A stretch of 64,000 nucleotides of DNA from Phenylobacterium sp. (GTDB lineage: Bacteria > Pseudomonadota > Alphaproteobacteria > Caulobacterales > Caulobacteraceae): the NCBI GenBank assembly GCA_018001015.1, contig JAGNIV010000006.1:1-64000 (forward strand). Direction: 5' to 3'. A model generated the notes under the pieces. The model did not search any database and was not told the DNA's origin. It saw nothing but the letters and a program-made list of their open reading frames with translations. Position numbers and translations under genes: made by a program. Below are positions 17,109-26,246 of the stretch, in pieces. The first letter of the stretch is position 1. Each line of letters opens with the position of its first letter.

Positions 17109-20100
17109 TCAGGTGGCGGCGATGTAGGCGGCGATCTGATCGACGTCCAGGCTCTGGACCTGGGTGGCGGTCATGGCGTTCAGCAGGGTGGAGTCCATGC
17201 CCGAGATGTTGGTCGCGGACAGTCCGTCGAGCTGAGTGGCCGTCAGGCCGGTGATCTGCGTCGTCGCCAGGGCGTTGGCTTGCGTCACCGAGAAGCCGGC
17301 GACCACCGTGGCGGCGAGCGACCCCACCTGGGTCGAGGTAAGCGCCCCGAACTGGGTCGCGGCCAGGTCGCCGACGTCGGTGACCGACAGGCCCCTGATC
17401 TGGGTCGTGGTCAGCGCCTTGACCTGGGTGGTGGTCAGGGCCGCGGTCTGGGTCGCGTCGAGGGCGGACACCGCCGTCGCCGTCAGTCCGGGGATCTGAG
17501 CCGCCGTCAGGGCCGCGATCTGGGTGTCGGCGAACTCGGCGACATCCGTGGCGCTGAGGCCCGAGAGCTGTGTCGCCGTGAGACCCTTCACCTGGGTGGT
17601 GGAGAGCGCCTGGAACTGGGTCGTGTCGAGCGACGAGATGTTGGTCGCCGTCAGGGCCCCGAGTTGTCCCGCCGACAGGGCGTTGATCTGGGTCGAGGTC
17701 AGTTCGCCGAAGTCCGTCGTGGAGAGGGTCTTCAGCTGGGTGGTGGTGAGGCCGCCGACCTGGGTGGTCGAGAGCGCCCCGATCTGGGTGCCGTCCAGGG
17801 TCGAGAGGCTGGTCTGCGACAGCGCCCCGATCTGCGCCGCCGACAGGGCGCCGATCTGGGTGGTGTCGAGGGCCCCGACGTTGGTGGAGCTCAGGGCCGC
17901 GAACTGGCTGGAGCTGAGGGCGGCGATCTGGGTGTCGGCGAACTCGCCGATATCCGTGGTCGAAAGGCCCGCGAGCTGACTGGTGGTCAGGGCCTTCACC
18001 TGGGTGGTGGAGAGCGCCGCGACCTGGGTGGCGTCCAGGGCCGAGACCCCGGTGGCCGTCAGCGCCGCCAGTTGCGCCGTGCTCAGCGCGCCGACCTGGG
18101 TGGAGGTCAGTTCGCCGATATCGGTGCTCTGCAGGCTCTTCAGCTGGGTCGTGGTGAGGCCCTTCACCTGGGTGGTGGAGAGCGCCGCCGTCTGGGTGGC
18201 GTCCAGGCTGGAGACGTTGGTGGAGATCAAGGCCCCGATCTGGTTGGCCGACAAGGCGCCGATCTGGGTCGTGGTCAGTTCGCCGAAATCGGTGGTGGAG
18301 AGGTTGGCCACCTGGGTGGTGGTCAGTCCGCCGATCTGGGTCGTGGTCAGGGCCGCCGTCTGGGTGGCGTCGAGGGCCGAGAGCGCGTCCTTGGTCAGGG
18401 CCGCGATCTGGGTGGTGGCCAGGGCGCCCAGCTGGGTGGTGTCCAGGGTCTGGATGCTGGTGGTGGAGAGCGCGGCGACCTGGGCCGCGGTCAGGCCGCT
18501 CACCTGGGTCGACGAGAGCTCACCGATGTCGGTGGTGTCGAGACCCTTCAGTTGGGTGGAGCTCAGGCCGCGAACCTGGGTGACGGAGAGCGCCGCCACC
18601 TGGGTCGCGTCCAGGGCCGAGATGTTGGTGGCGGTCAGCGAGCCCAGCTGGGTCGGCGTCAGGGCGCCGACCTGGTCGGAGGAGAGTTCGCCGATGTCGG
18701 TGACGTTGAGCCCGGTGAGCTGGGTCGTGGTGAGGCCCTTCACCTGGGTGGTGGAAAGCGCCGCCACCTGGGTCGCGTCCAGGGCCGAGAAGGCGTTGGC
18801 GGTCAGGGCCGCGACCTGGTTTGCGGCCAGGGCTCCGATCTGGGTCGAGGTGAACTCGCCGATATCGGTGGCGGAGAGCGCGCTGAGCTGGGTCGTCGCC
18901 AGACCCTTGACCTGGGTGGTGGTGAGACCGCCGACCTGGGTGGCGTCGAGGCTGGCCAGGTTGGTGGCCGTCAGGGCGCCGAGTTGGCTCGCCGTCAGCG
19001 ATCCGATCTGGGTCGAGGTCAGTTCGCCGAAGTCGGTGGTCGACATCGCCTTCAGCTGGGTGGTGGTCAGACCCGCCACCTGGGTGGTGGTCAGCGACGC
19101 TGTCTGGGTGGCGTCCAGCGCCGAGAGGCTGGTGGCCGAGAGCGAACCCAACTGAGCGGCGGTCAAGGCGCCGACCTGGGTGGAGTCCAAGGCCGTGATA
19201 TTGGTCGCGGTCAGGGCGCCGAGCTGACTGTTGGTGAGCGCGCCCACCTGGGTCCCGGTCAACTGGCCGATGTCGGTGGTTTCCAGACCCTTGATCTGGG
19301 TCGTGGTCAGGGCCTTGACCTGGGTGGTGGTCAGGGACGCCATCTGGGTGGCGTCCAGGGCCGAGATACCAGTGGAGGTCACCGCCGCGATTTGGGCGGT
19401 GCTCAGCGCGGCGATCTGGGTGGCGGTGAACTCGGCGACGTCGGTTCCGCCAAGCGCGCTGAGCTGGGTCGCGGCCAGGCCCTTGACTTGGGTGGTCGAG
19501 AGCGCCGCGACCTGGGTGGCGTCCAGGGAGGCGATGTTGGTGGCGGTGATCGCCCCGAGCTGGGCCGCCGACAGCGCGCCGATCTGGGTCGAGGTCAGCT
19601 CACCGAAATCGGTGGTGGAGAGGGACTTGAGCTGGGTGGTGGTCAGACCGCCCACCTGGGTGGTGGTCAGGGATCCGATCTGGGTGCCGTCCAGGCCCGA
19701 CAGGCTGGTGGCCGACAGGGCGCCGATCTGGGCCGCCGTCAGGGCGCCCAGCTGGGTGGAGTCCAGGCTGGCCAGGCTGGTGGAGGACAGCGCCCCGATC
19801 TGGGCCGCCGACATCGCGGCCACCTGGGTCGAGGACAGTTCGCCCACGTCGGTGGTGTCCAGAGCCTTGAGCTGGGTGGTCGACAGCGCCTTGATCTGGG
19901 TGGTGGTGATCGCCGCCACCTGGGTCGCGTCCAGGGCCGAGATGTTGGTGGCCGTCAGGGCGCCGAGCTGGCTCGCCGTCAGGGCGCCGATCTGGGTGTC
20001 GGCGAACTCACCGATGTCGGTGGTGGAGAGACCCGCCAGTTGGCCCGTGGTCAGCGACTTCACCTGGGTGGTGGAGAGCGCCGCCACCTGGGTGGCGTTC

Positions 20101-23100
20101 AGGCTGGAGACATTGGTCGCCGTCAGCGCGGCCAGTTGAGTGCCGCCGAGCGCGCCGACCTGAGTGGCGGTCAGTTCACCGATGTCGGTGGTGCTCAGAG
20201 CCGAGAGCTGGGTGGTCGCCAGACCCTTGACCTGGGTCGTGGTGAGTGCCGCCGTCTGGGTGGCGTCCAGGCTGGAGACATTGGTGGCGCTAAGTGCGCC
20301 CACCTGGGCCGCCGACAGGGCGCCGATCTGGGTCGAGGTCAGTTCACCAAAGTCGGTGGTCGACAGGCTCTTGAGCTGGGTGGTGGTCAGACCGCCCACC
20401 TGGGTGGTGGTCAGCGACCCCGTCTGGGCGGCGTCGAGGGTCGACAGGCTGGTGACCGACAGCGAACCGATCTGAGCCGCCGTCAGGGCGCCGAGCTGGG
20501 TGGAGTCCAGCGCGCCGATGTTGGTGGAGGTCAGGGCCGCGATCTGGGTCGTGGCGAGGGCCGCGATCTGGGTGTCGGCCAGTTCACCGATGTCGGTGGT
20601 GCTGAGCCCCTTCAGTTGGGTGACCGAAAGCGCCTTCACCTGAGTGGTGGAGAGCGCCGCCGTCTGGGTCGCGTCGAGGGCCGAGATATTGGTGGCCGTC
20701 AGAGCGCCGATCTGGGCGTTGCTGAGCGCACCGACCTGGGTGGCCGTGAACTCGCCGATGTCGGTGGCCGACAGCGCGCTGAGCTGGGTCGCCGCCAGGC
20801 CCTTGACCTGGGTCGTGGTGAGCGCCGCCGTCTGGGTCGCGTCGAGCGCCGAAAGGTTGGTCGAGGTCAGAGCGCTGAGCTGATTGGCGGAAAGCGCGCC
20901 GATCTGGGTCGAGGTCAGCTCACCAAAGTCGGTGGTGGAGAGGGACTTGAGCTGGGTGGTGGTCAGACCGCCCACCTGGGTGGTGGTCAGGGATCCGATC
21001 TGGGTGCCGTCCAGACCCGACAGGCTGGTGGCCGACAGGGCGCCGATCTGGGCCGCCGTCAGGGCGCCCAGCTGGGTGGAGTCCAGGCTGGCCAGGCTGG
21101 TGGAGGACAGCGCCCCGATCTGGGCCGCCGACATCGCGGCCACCTGGGTCGAGGACAGTTCGCCCACGTCGGTGGTGTCCAGAGCCTTGAGCTGGGTGGT
21201 CGACAGCGCCTTGATCTGGGTGGTGGTGATCGCCGCCACCTGGGTCGCGTCCAGGGCCGAGATGTTGGTGGCCGTCAGGGCGCCGAGCTGGCTCGCCGTC
21301 AGGGCGCCGATCTGGGTGTCGGCGAACTCACCGATGTCGGTGGTGGAGAGACCCGCCAGTTGGCCCGTGGTCAGCGACTTCACCTGGGTGGTGGAGAGCG
21401 CCGCCACCTGGGTGGCGTTCAGGCTGGAGACATTGGTCGCCGTCAGCGCGGCCAGTTGAGTGCCGCCGAGCGCGCCGACCTGGGTGGCGGTCAGTTCACC
21501 GATGTCGGTGGTGCTCAGAGCCGAGAGCTGGGTGGTCGCCAGACCCTTGACCTGGGTCGTGGTGAGCGCCGCCGTCTGGGTGGCGTCCAGGCTGGAGACA
21601 TTGGTGGCGCTCAGGGCGCCCACCTGGGCCGCCGACAGGGCGCCGATCTGGGTCGAGGTCAGTTCACCGAAGTCGGTGGTGGAGAGCCCCCTCACCTGGG
21701 TGGTGGTCAGACCGCCGACCTGGGTGGTGGTCAAGCCGCCAATCTGAGTGGCGTCCAGGCCCGACAGGCTGGTGGCCGACAGGGCCCCGATCTGGGCGGC
21801 CGACAGGGCGCCAAGCTGAGTGCTGTCCAGGCTGCCCAGGCTGGTGGAGGACAGCGCCCCGATCTGGGCCGCCGACATCGCGGCCACCTGGGTCGCGGAC
21901 AGCTCGGCCACGTCGGTGGTGTCCAGAGCCTTGAGCTGGGTGGAGGTGAGCGCCTTGATCTGGGTGGTGGTGATCGCCGCTACCTGGGTGGCGTCGAGCG
22001 CCGAAAGGTTGGTGGCGGTCAGCGAGGCCAGTTGGCTGGTGGCGAGGGCGCCGATCTGGGTGTCGGCGAACTGGCCGATATCGGTGGTGGAGAGGCCCGC
22101 CAGTTGGCCCGTGGTCAGCGACTTCACCTGGGTGGTGGAGAGCGCGGCGACCTGGGTGGCGTCGAGCGCCGAGATGTTGGTGGCTGAGAGCGCCGCGATC
22201 TGGGTGCCGCCGAGCGCGCCGACCTGGGTGGCGGTCAGTTCGCCGATGTCGGTGGCGGTCAGACCCGCGAGCTGGGTGGTCGCCAGACCCTTGACCTGGG
22301 TCGTGGTGAGCGCCGCCGTCTGGGTGGCGTCCATCGACGAGATGTTGCTGGCCGAGAGAGCGCCCACCTGGGCCGCCGACAGGGCGCCGATCTGGGTCGA
22401 GGTCAGTTCACCGAAGTCGGTGGTGGAGAGGCTCTTGAGCTGGGTGGTGGTCAGACCGCCCACCTGGGTGGTGGTCAGCGACCCGGTCTGGGTGGCGTCG
22501 AGGGTCGAGAGGCTGGTGGCCGACAGCGAACCGATCTGAGCCGCCGTCAGGGCGCCGAGCTGGGTGGAGTCCAGCGCGCCGATGTTGGTGGAGGTCAGGG
22601 CCGCGATCTGGGTCGTGGCCAGGGCCGCGATCTGGGTGTCGGCCAGTTCATCGATGTCGGTGGTGCTGAGCCCCTTCAGTTGGGTGACCGAAAGCGCCTT
22701 CACCTGGGTGGTGGAGAGCGCCGCCGTCTGGGTCGCGTCCAGGGCCGAGATATTGGTGGCCGTCAGAGCGCCGATCTGGGCGTTGCTGAGCGCGCCGACC
22801 TGGGTGGCCGTGAACTCGCCGATGTCGGTGGTGCTCAGAGCCGAGAGCTGGGTGGTCGCCAGACCCTTGACCTGGGTCGTGGTCAGGGCGGCCGTCTGGG
22901 TCGCGTCGAGCGCCGAAAGGTTGGTCGAGGTCAGAGCGCTGAGCTGATTGGCGGAAAGCGCGCCGATCTGGGTCGAGGTCAACTCACCAAAGTCGGTGGT
23001 GGAGAGGGACTTGAGCTGGGTGGTGGTCAGACCGCCCACCTGGGTGGTGGTCAGGGATCCGATCTGGGTGCCGTCCAGGCCCGACAGGCTGGTGGCCGAC

Positions 23101-24599
23101 AGGGCCCCGATCTGGGCCGCCGTCAGGGCGCCCAACTGGGTGGAGTCCAGGCTGGCCAGGCTGGTGGAGGACAGCGCCCCGATCTGGGCCGCCGACATCG
23201 CGGCCACCTGGGTCGAGGACAGTTCGCCCACGTCGGTGGTGTCCAGAGCCTTGAGCTGGGTTGTCGACAGCGCCTTGATCTGGGTGGTGGTGATCGCCGC
23301 CACCTGGGTCGCGTCCAGGGCCGAGATATTGGTGGCCGTCAGGGCGCCGAGCTGGCTCGCCGTCAGGGCGCCGATCTGGGTGTCCTTCAGTTCGCCGATG
23401 TCGGTGGTGCTGAGGGCGGCGAGCTGGGTGGTGGTCAGGCCCTTGACCTGGGTGGTGGAGAGCGCCGCCACCTGGGTGGCGTCGAGGGCCGAAATCGCGG
23501 TGGCGGTGAGGGCGCCGATCTGGCTGACGGAAAGCGCGCCGACCTGGGTGGTGGTAAGTTCGCCGACGTCGGTGGTGCTGAACGACTTGAGCTGGGTTGA
23601 GGTCAGGCCGCCCACCTGGGTGGTGGTCAGGGCCGCCGTCTGGGTCGCGTCCAGGCTTGAGATGGCCGTCGCCGAGAGAGCGCCAAGCTGGGCCGCCGAC
23701 AGCGAACCGACCTGGGTCGAGGTCATCTCGCCGAAATCGGTGGCCGACAGGTTCTTGAGCTGGGTCGTGGTGAGACCGCCCACCTGGGTGGTCGTCAGCG
23801 AACCGGTCTGCGTCGCGTCCAGGGCCGAGAGGCCGGTCGCGGTCAGTGCGCCGACCTGGGTCGAGGTCAGGGCGCCAACCTGGGTCGCATCCAGGGCGGC
23901 GACCTGCGTGCCGGCCAGGACACCCACCTGGGCGGTGGTCAGGGCGGCGATCTGAGTGGACGAGAACTCACCGATGTCGGTGGTGGACAGCCCCTTCAGC
24001 TGGGTGCTGGTCAGCCCCTTCACCTGGGTGGTGGAGAGCGAGCCGATCTGAGTGGCGTCGAGCGCGGAAACGTTGGTGGAGGACAGCGCCGCGACCTGGC
24101 CGGCCGACAGCCCGCCGATCTGCGTGGCGTCGAATTCGCCGATGTCGGTGGTGGAAAGACCGGCCAGTTGGGTGGCCGTGACGCCCTTGATCTGGGTCGT
24201 CGACAGCGCGCCGACCTGGGTGTCATCGAGAGACGAGAGATTGGTAGCCGACAAAGCCGCGATCTGCGTCGCGCTGAGGACGGCGATGTGTGAGGTGTCG
24301 AGGGCCCCGAGCTGGGCCGTGGTGAGCGCCTTGACCTGCGGGGCGCTGAGAACCTGAAGCTGCTCGGTGTCGAAGACCACGCCGGTGTCGAAGTGCGGGA
24401 TCTGCGTCGCCGAGAGCCCCTTCACCTGGGTCGCGGAGAGCGCCCCGACCTGCGTGGTGTCTAGGGCCGCGATCCCCGTGGTGTTGATCGCGCCGACCTG
24501 TGTCGCGCTCAGCGACTTTATGTCCGTCTGGGTGAGCCCCTGAATGACGGTGACCGAGAGGGCGCCGATCTGAGCCGCCGAGAGGCTGGAAATCGCCAT
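17109..24599 (-). CDS. giant octapeptide-repeat protein (2,496 residues)
   Basis: Almost the whole protein is a run of about 300 octapeptides of form x-L-x-x-T-Q-[VIL]-x (for example ALDATQVA, ALSTTQVK, GLTTTQLA, ALSTTDIG). Seven octads make a 56-residue super-repeat, starting with LDATQ and having TTD in its fourth octad; some super-repeats carry a three-octad insert. Only about residues 60-80 break the pattern. No Cys or Trp was seen, aromatic residues are rare and Thr/Ser are very common. No signal peptide, RTX nonapeptide or anchor is visible; the C-terminus is DQIAAYIAAT. Leu at position 2 and an aliphatic at 7 suggest a beta-solenoid (inference). A ribosome site (AGGAAG) precedes the ATG. 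It lies between flaF and the OGT-like gene. I do not recognise a family. A surface, filament-associated or exported fibre is the best guess. Confidence 0.85.
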   Translation of the reverse strand: MAISSLSAAQIGALSVTVIQGLTQTDIKSLSATQVGAINTTGIAALDTTQVGALSATQVKGLSATQIPHFDTGVVFDTEQLQVLSAPQVKALTTAQLGALDTSHIAVLSATQIAALSATNLSSLDDTQVGALSTTQIKGVTATQLAGLSTTDIGEFDATQIGGLSAGQVAALSSTNVSALDATQIGSLSTTQVKGLTSTQLKGLSTTDIGEFSSTQIAALTTAQVGVLAGTQVAALDATQVGALTSTQVGALTATGLSALDATQTGSLTTTQVGGLTTTQLKNLSATDFGEMTSTQVGSLSAAQLGALSATAISSLDATQTAALTTTQVGGLTSTQLKSFSTTDVGELTTTQVGALSVSQIGALTATAISALDATQVAALSTTQVKGLTTTQLAALSTTDIGELKDTQIGALTASQLGALTATNISALDATQVAAITTTQIKALSTTQLKALDTTDVGELSSTQVAAMSAAQIGALSSTSLASLDSTQLGALTAAQIGALSATSLSGLDGTQIGSLTTTQVGGLTTTQLKSLSTTDFGELTSTQIGALSANQLSALTSTNLSALDATQTAALTTTQVKGLATTQLSALSTTDIGEFTATQVGALSNAQIGALTATNISALDATQTAALSTTQVKALSVTQLKGLSTTDIDELADTQIAALATTQIAALTSTNIGALDSTQLGALTAAQIGSLSATSLSTLDATQTGSLTTTQVGGLTTTQLKSLSTTDFGELTSTQIGALSAAQVGALSASNISSMDATQTAALTTTQVKGLATTQLAGLTATDIGELTATQVGALGGTQIAALSATNISALDATQVAALSTTQVKSLTTGQLAGLSTTDIGQFADTQIGALATSQLASLTATNLSALDATQVAAITTTQIKALTSTQLKALDTTDVAELSATQVAAMSAAQIGALSSTSLGSLDSTQLGALSAAQIGALSATSLSGLDATQIGGLTTTQVGGLTTTQVRGLSTTDFGELTSTQIGALSAAQVGALSATNVSSLDATQTAALTTTQVKGLATTQLSALSTTDIGELTATQVGALGGTQLAALTATNVSSLNATQVAALSTTQVKSLTTGQLAGLSTTDIGEFADTQIGALTASQLGALTATNISALDATQVAAITTTQIKALSTTQLKALDTTDVGELSSTQVAAMSAAQIGALSSTSLASLDSTQLGALTAAQIGALSATSLSGLDGTQIGSLTTTQVGGLTTTQLKSLSTTDFGELTSTQIGALSANQLSALTSTNLSALDATQTAALTTTQVKGLAATQLSALSATDIGEFTATQVGALSNAQIGALTATNISALDATQTAALSTTQVKALSVTQLKGLSTTDIGELADTQIAALATTQIAALTSTNIGALDSTQLGALTAAQIGSLSVTSLSTLDAAQTGSLTTTQVGGLTTTQLKSLSTTDFGELTSTQIGALSAAQVGALSATNVSSLDATQTAALTTTQVKGLATTQLSALSTTDIGELTATQVGALGGTQLAALTATNVSSLNATQVAALSTTQVKSLTTGQLAGLSTTDIGEFADTQIGALTASQLGALTATNISALDATQVAAITTTQIKALSTTQLKALDTTDVGELSSTQVAAMSAAQIGALSSTSLASLDSTQLGALTAAQIGALSATSLSGLDGTQIGSLTTTQVGGLTTTQLKSLSTTDFGELTSTQIGALSAAQLGAITATNIASLDATQVAALSTTQVKGLAATQLSALGGTDVAEFTATQIAALSTAQIAAVTSTGISALDATQMASLTTTQVKALTTTQIKGLETTDIGQLTGTQVGALTNSQLGALTATNITALDSTQVGALTAAQLGSLSATSLSALDATQTASLTTTQVAGLTTTQLKAMSTTDFGELTSTQIGSLTASQLGALTATNLASLDATQVGGLTTTQVKGLATTQLSALSATDIGEFTSTQIGALAANQVAALTANAFSALDATQVAALSTTQVKGLTTTQLTGLNVTDIGELSSDQVGALTPTQLGSLTATNISALDATQVAALSVTQVRGLSSTQLKGLDTTDIGELSSTQVSGLTAAQVAALSTTSIQTLDTTQLGALATTQIAALTKDALSALDATQTAALTTTQIGGLTTTQVANLSTTDFGELTTTQIGALSANQIGALISTNVSSLDATQTAALSTTQVKGLTTTQLKSLQSTDIGELTSTQVGALSTAQLAALTATGVSALDATQVAALSTTQVKALTTSQLAGLSTTDIGEFADTQIAALSSSQFAALSSTNVGALDTTQIGALSAAQIGALSQTSLSTLDGTQIGALSTTQVGGLTTTQLKTLSTTDFGELTSTQINALSAGQLGALTATNISSLDTTQFQALSTTQVKGLTATQLSGLSATDVAEFADTQIAALTAAQIPGLTATAVSALDATQTAALTTTQVKALTTTQIRGLSVTDVGDLAATQFGALTSTQVGSLAATVVAGFSVTQANALATTQITGLTATQLDGLSATNISGMDSTLLNAMTATQVQSLDVDQIAAYIAAT
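17109..24599 (-). repeat. nested 24-bp / 168-bp tandem coding repeats
   Basis: The DNA repeats at 24 bases (one octad) and 168 bases (seven octads). Two near-identical long duplications are superimposed: about 19600-20350 with 20920-21670 (offset 1320 = 55 octads), and about 20300-21318 with 22364-23382 (offset 2064 = 86 octads). Both offsets are whole octads, so unequal exchange keeps the frame. Confidence 0.9.
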
Positions 24600-25247
24600 G
24601 TGAGCTTCCTAGTCGAGATTTTTTGAGCGCAGGTTCAGATCGGTCGAAACGCAACAAGTTTGGAGAGCGTGATACTACCTGGACGCGCTTCCCCGACCCC
24701 ACCCACAACAGAAACACTTACCAGTGTGTTACGATGATTCTTGGCCTCCGAGCCCGTTATCCCTGGGGCCGGGAAGTGTTGGGACAGTTGAGAGCCAGAG
24801 GCGCAGGTCCTCGGCTGTCGGCTGCTCTGCATTCGAGCCGGAAACGACTCACTCTTGACGCCCCAACGGGACGGATCGGCGGCCCTCCCCCGCGCCGTCC
24901 ACAAAGCCTGCGCTGCTCTTTCGCCATCTCGCCGACACAATCGACGCCCCTTGCGGCGATGGGGTTTACGAGGGGTGAGCCCGGCCGCCGCCCCGGCCCC
25001 GACGGCCGCGACGGAAGCTCACGGCCGGGTCCGCCCGCATCGCCCGCGCCCGACTTCCGCGGGTGCGGCCCGCGGGCGCCGATGTCGCAGATCAAGGGCG
25101 TCGAAACCGCTCGGCGCGCCCTCCGCGACCTTAGCGCGCAGGCTACGAATTTACCGCGCCGCTTCGCAAAAAGCCGCCCCAAGGCTCACCCTGGAGCTCC
25201 TGTCGGCGTCGGCGCTGGCTTGTGATTCGGCTGATTCGCCGGACGGT
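24600..25247. other. 648-base gap between flaF and the giant repeat gene
   Basis: No gene supported in either strand. The giant gene's leader runs from 24600 leftwards. On the minus strand a relatively AT-rich stretch (24610-24740) is the likely promoter zone, but no sigma54 box was found. The rest is GC-rich without recognisable repeats. Confidence 0.5.
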
Positions 25248-25616
25248 TCAGGCGGCCTCGGCCGTGCCGCCGCCGCTCAGGCCCTGCATGATCATGCGAT
25301 TGATCTCGATCAGGTCCTGGATGTCTTCCTGGCCGCGGATCGCCAGGCTGGTGTGTTTGCCGACCCAGATGGCCAGCGAGATGATCGAGGCGCGCAGGGA
25401 CTCCGGCAGGCCGTTTTCCGGCGCGCCGCAATCGGTGGCGAAGGCCGACCACATGCGGCGGTTCCAATCGAGCGCGTCGGCGCGCCCTCTCAGATCCGAG
25501 GGATCGAGCTTGGCCGCTTCCATGAGGGCGCGGGTGACCTGGCCGAAGAGACGATACTCCGTCTCCCGTGAGGTCTCGGCCCTAGCCGCGGTCTGCTGGT
25601 ACGCTCGAAGCGACAT
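25248..25616 (-). CDS. flaF: flagellar biosynthesis regulator FlaF
   Basis: 122 residues with the FlaF family pattern ([20 protein letters not shown], then [15 protein letters not shown] and [20 protein letters not shown]). In Caulobacter FlaF promotes flagellin secretion or synthesis and opposes FlbT. It overlaps the end of flbT by 35 bases, so the two are translationally coupled. Cytosolic. Confidence 0.95.
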   Translation of the reverse strand: MSLRAYQQTAARAETSRETEYRLFGQVTRALMEAAKLDPSDLRGRADALDWNRRMWSAFATDCGAPENGLPESLRASIISLAIWVGKHTSLAIRGQEDIQDLIEINRMIMQGLSGGGTAEAA

Positions 25617-26004
25617 TCGTCCCCAACCTCTGATCTTCGTACTCGATGAGCTTCCGGCAGAGCATCAGCGCCTTGTAGTATTCCTTTTCCATGCAGTGTT
25701 TTGAGATCGCCACGCACTCCGAGAGCACGGCGGGGTTCCGGATCACGCCCATGAATTCGGTCAGACGGTGAACGAATTCATCGTAGTAGCGGGGGGCGCC
25801 GGTCTCATCGAGGTACATCATCATCACCGGGAAATAGATCCGGCGCGCCGGTGTGTTGACCTCTTCCTGCTGCATGATGTCCTTCTCGCGAAGGACGGAG
25901 GCCTTGTTCTGGAGTATCAGGACGCCACGGCGGTCGCCGTTCTGGACGACCGCGCCGTTCAGCACGAACTTCTCGCCGGGTTTCAGCGACAATTTCAGCG
26001 GCAC
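25582..26004 (-). CDS. flbT: flagellin mRNA regulator FlbT
   Basis: 140 residues. FlbT binds the 5' leader of flagellin mRNA and represses its translation until the hook is complete. Family signatures are visible: [41 protein letters not shown] and [15 protein letters not shown]. First gene of the flbT-flaF pair, divergent from a TPR-glycosyltransferase gene across a 242-base gap that should hold both promoters. The long flagellin leaders at 9996 and 11158 are its expected targets. Confidence 0.95.
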   Translation of the reverse strand: MPLKLSLKPGEKFVLNGAVVQNGDRRGVLILQNKASVLREKDIMQQEEVNTPARRIYFPVMMMYLDETGAPRYYDEFVHRLTEFMGVIRNPAVLSECVAISKHCMEKEYYKALMLCRKLIEYEDQRLGTNVASSVPADRG

Positions 26005-26186
26005 GACGCGTCTCCCCCGAACAACTCACGCCGAGACGGCGCGAATTCCTGAACTAGCCTGTCGCGGACACAATGACTTCGTTCCGCGACCTAGGACGCA
26101 TAACCTCAGGTTAGTTAACGACGCCTTGCGACCAAGATGCGTCAGGTGCGGCGGAAAGTCCCCGCGCCGGCGGCCTTAGGTCCCAG

Positions 26187-26194
26187 TTAACCAT
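26187..26194 (+). promoter_or_regulatory. possible CtrA half-site (TTAACCAT)
   Basis: TTAACCAT matches the known CtrA half-site. It is 53 bases before the ATG of the TPR-glycosyltransferase gene. No second TTAA stands at the N7 distance, so a full CtrA box is not present. Confidence 0.3.
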
Positions 26195-26246
26195 GAACGC
26201 CTGTATTGGCGGCATACTCGCCTGCGACTCATAAGGACCTCGGTTG

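Noticed and set aside
17280-22187. 1,635-codon open frame opposite the giant repeat gene, and other long plus-strand frames to 24.2 kb
   Set aside because: The octad repeats have a 24-base period without stops in several frames. The proteins are Gly/Arg/Gln or Val/Trp-rich artefacts.
17109-24599. CRISPR array
   Set aside because: The repeats are contiguous coding octads, with no spacer and repeat alternation.
24757-25225. Frames in the gap between flaF and the giant gene
   Set aside because: Arg/Pro/Ala-rich on both strands, without ribosome site or domain.
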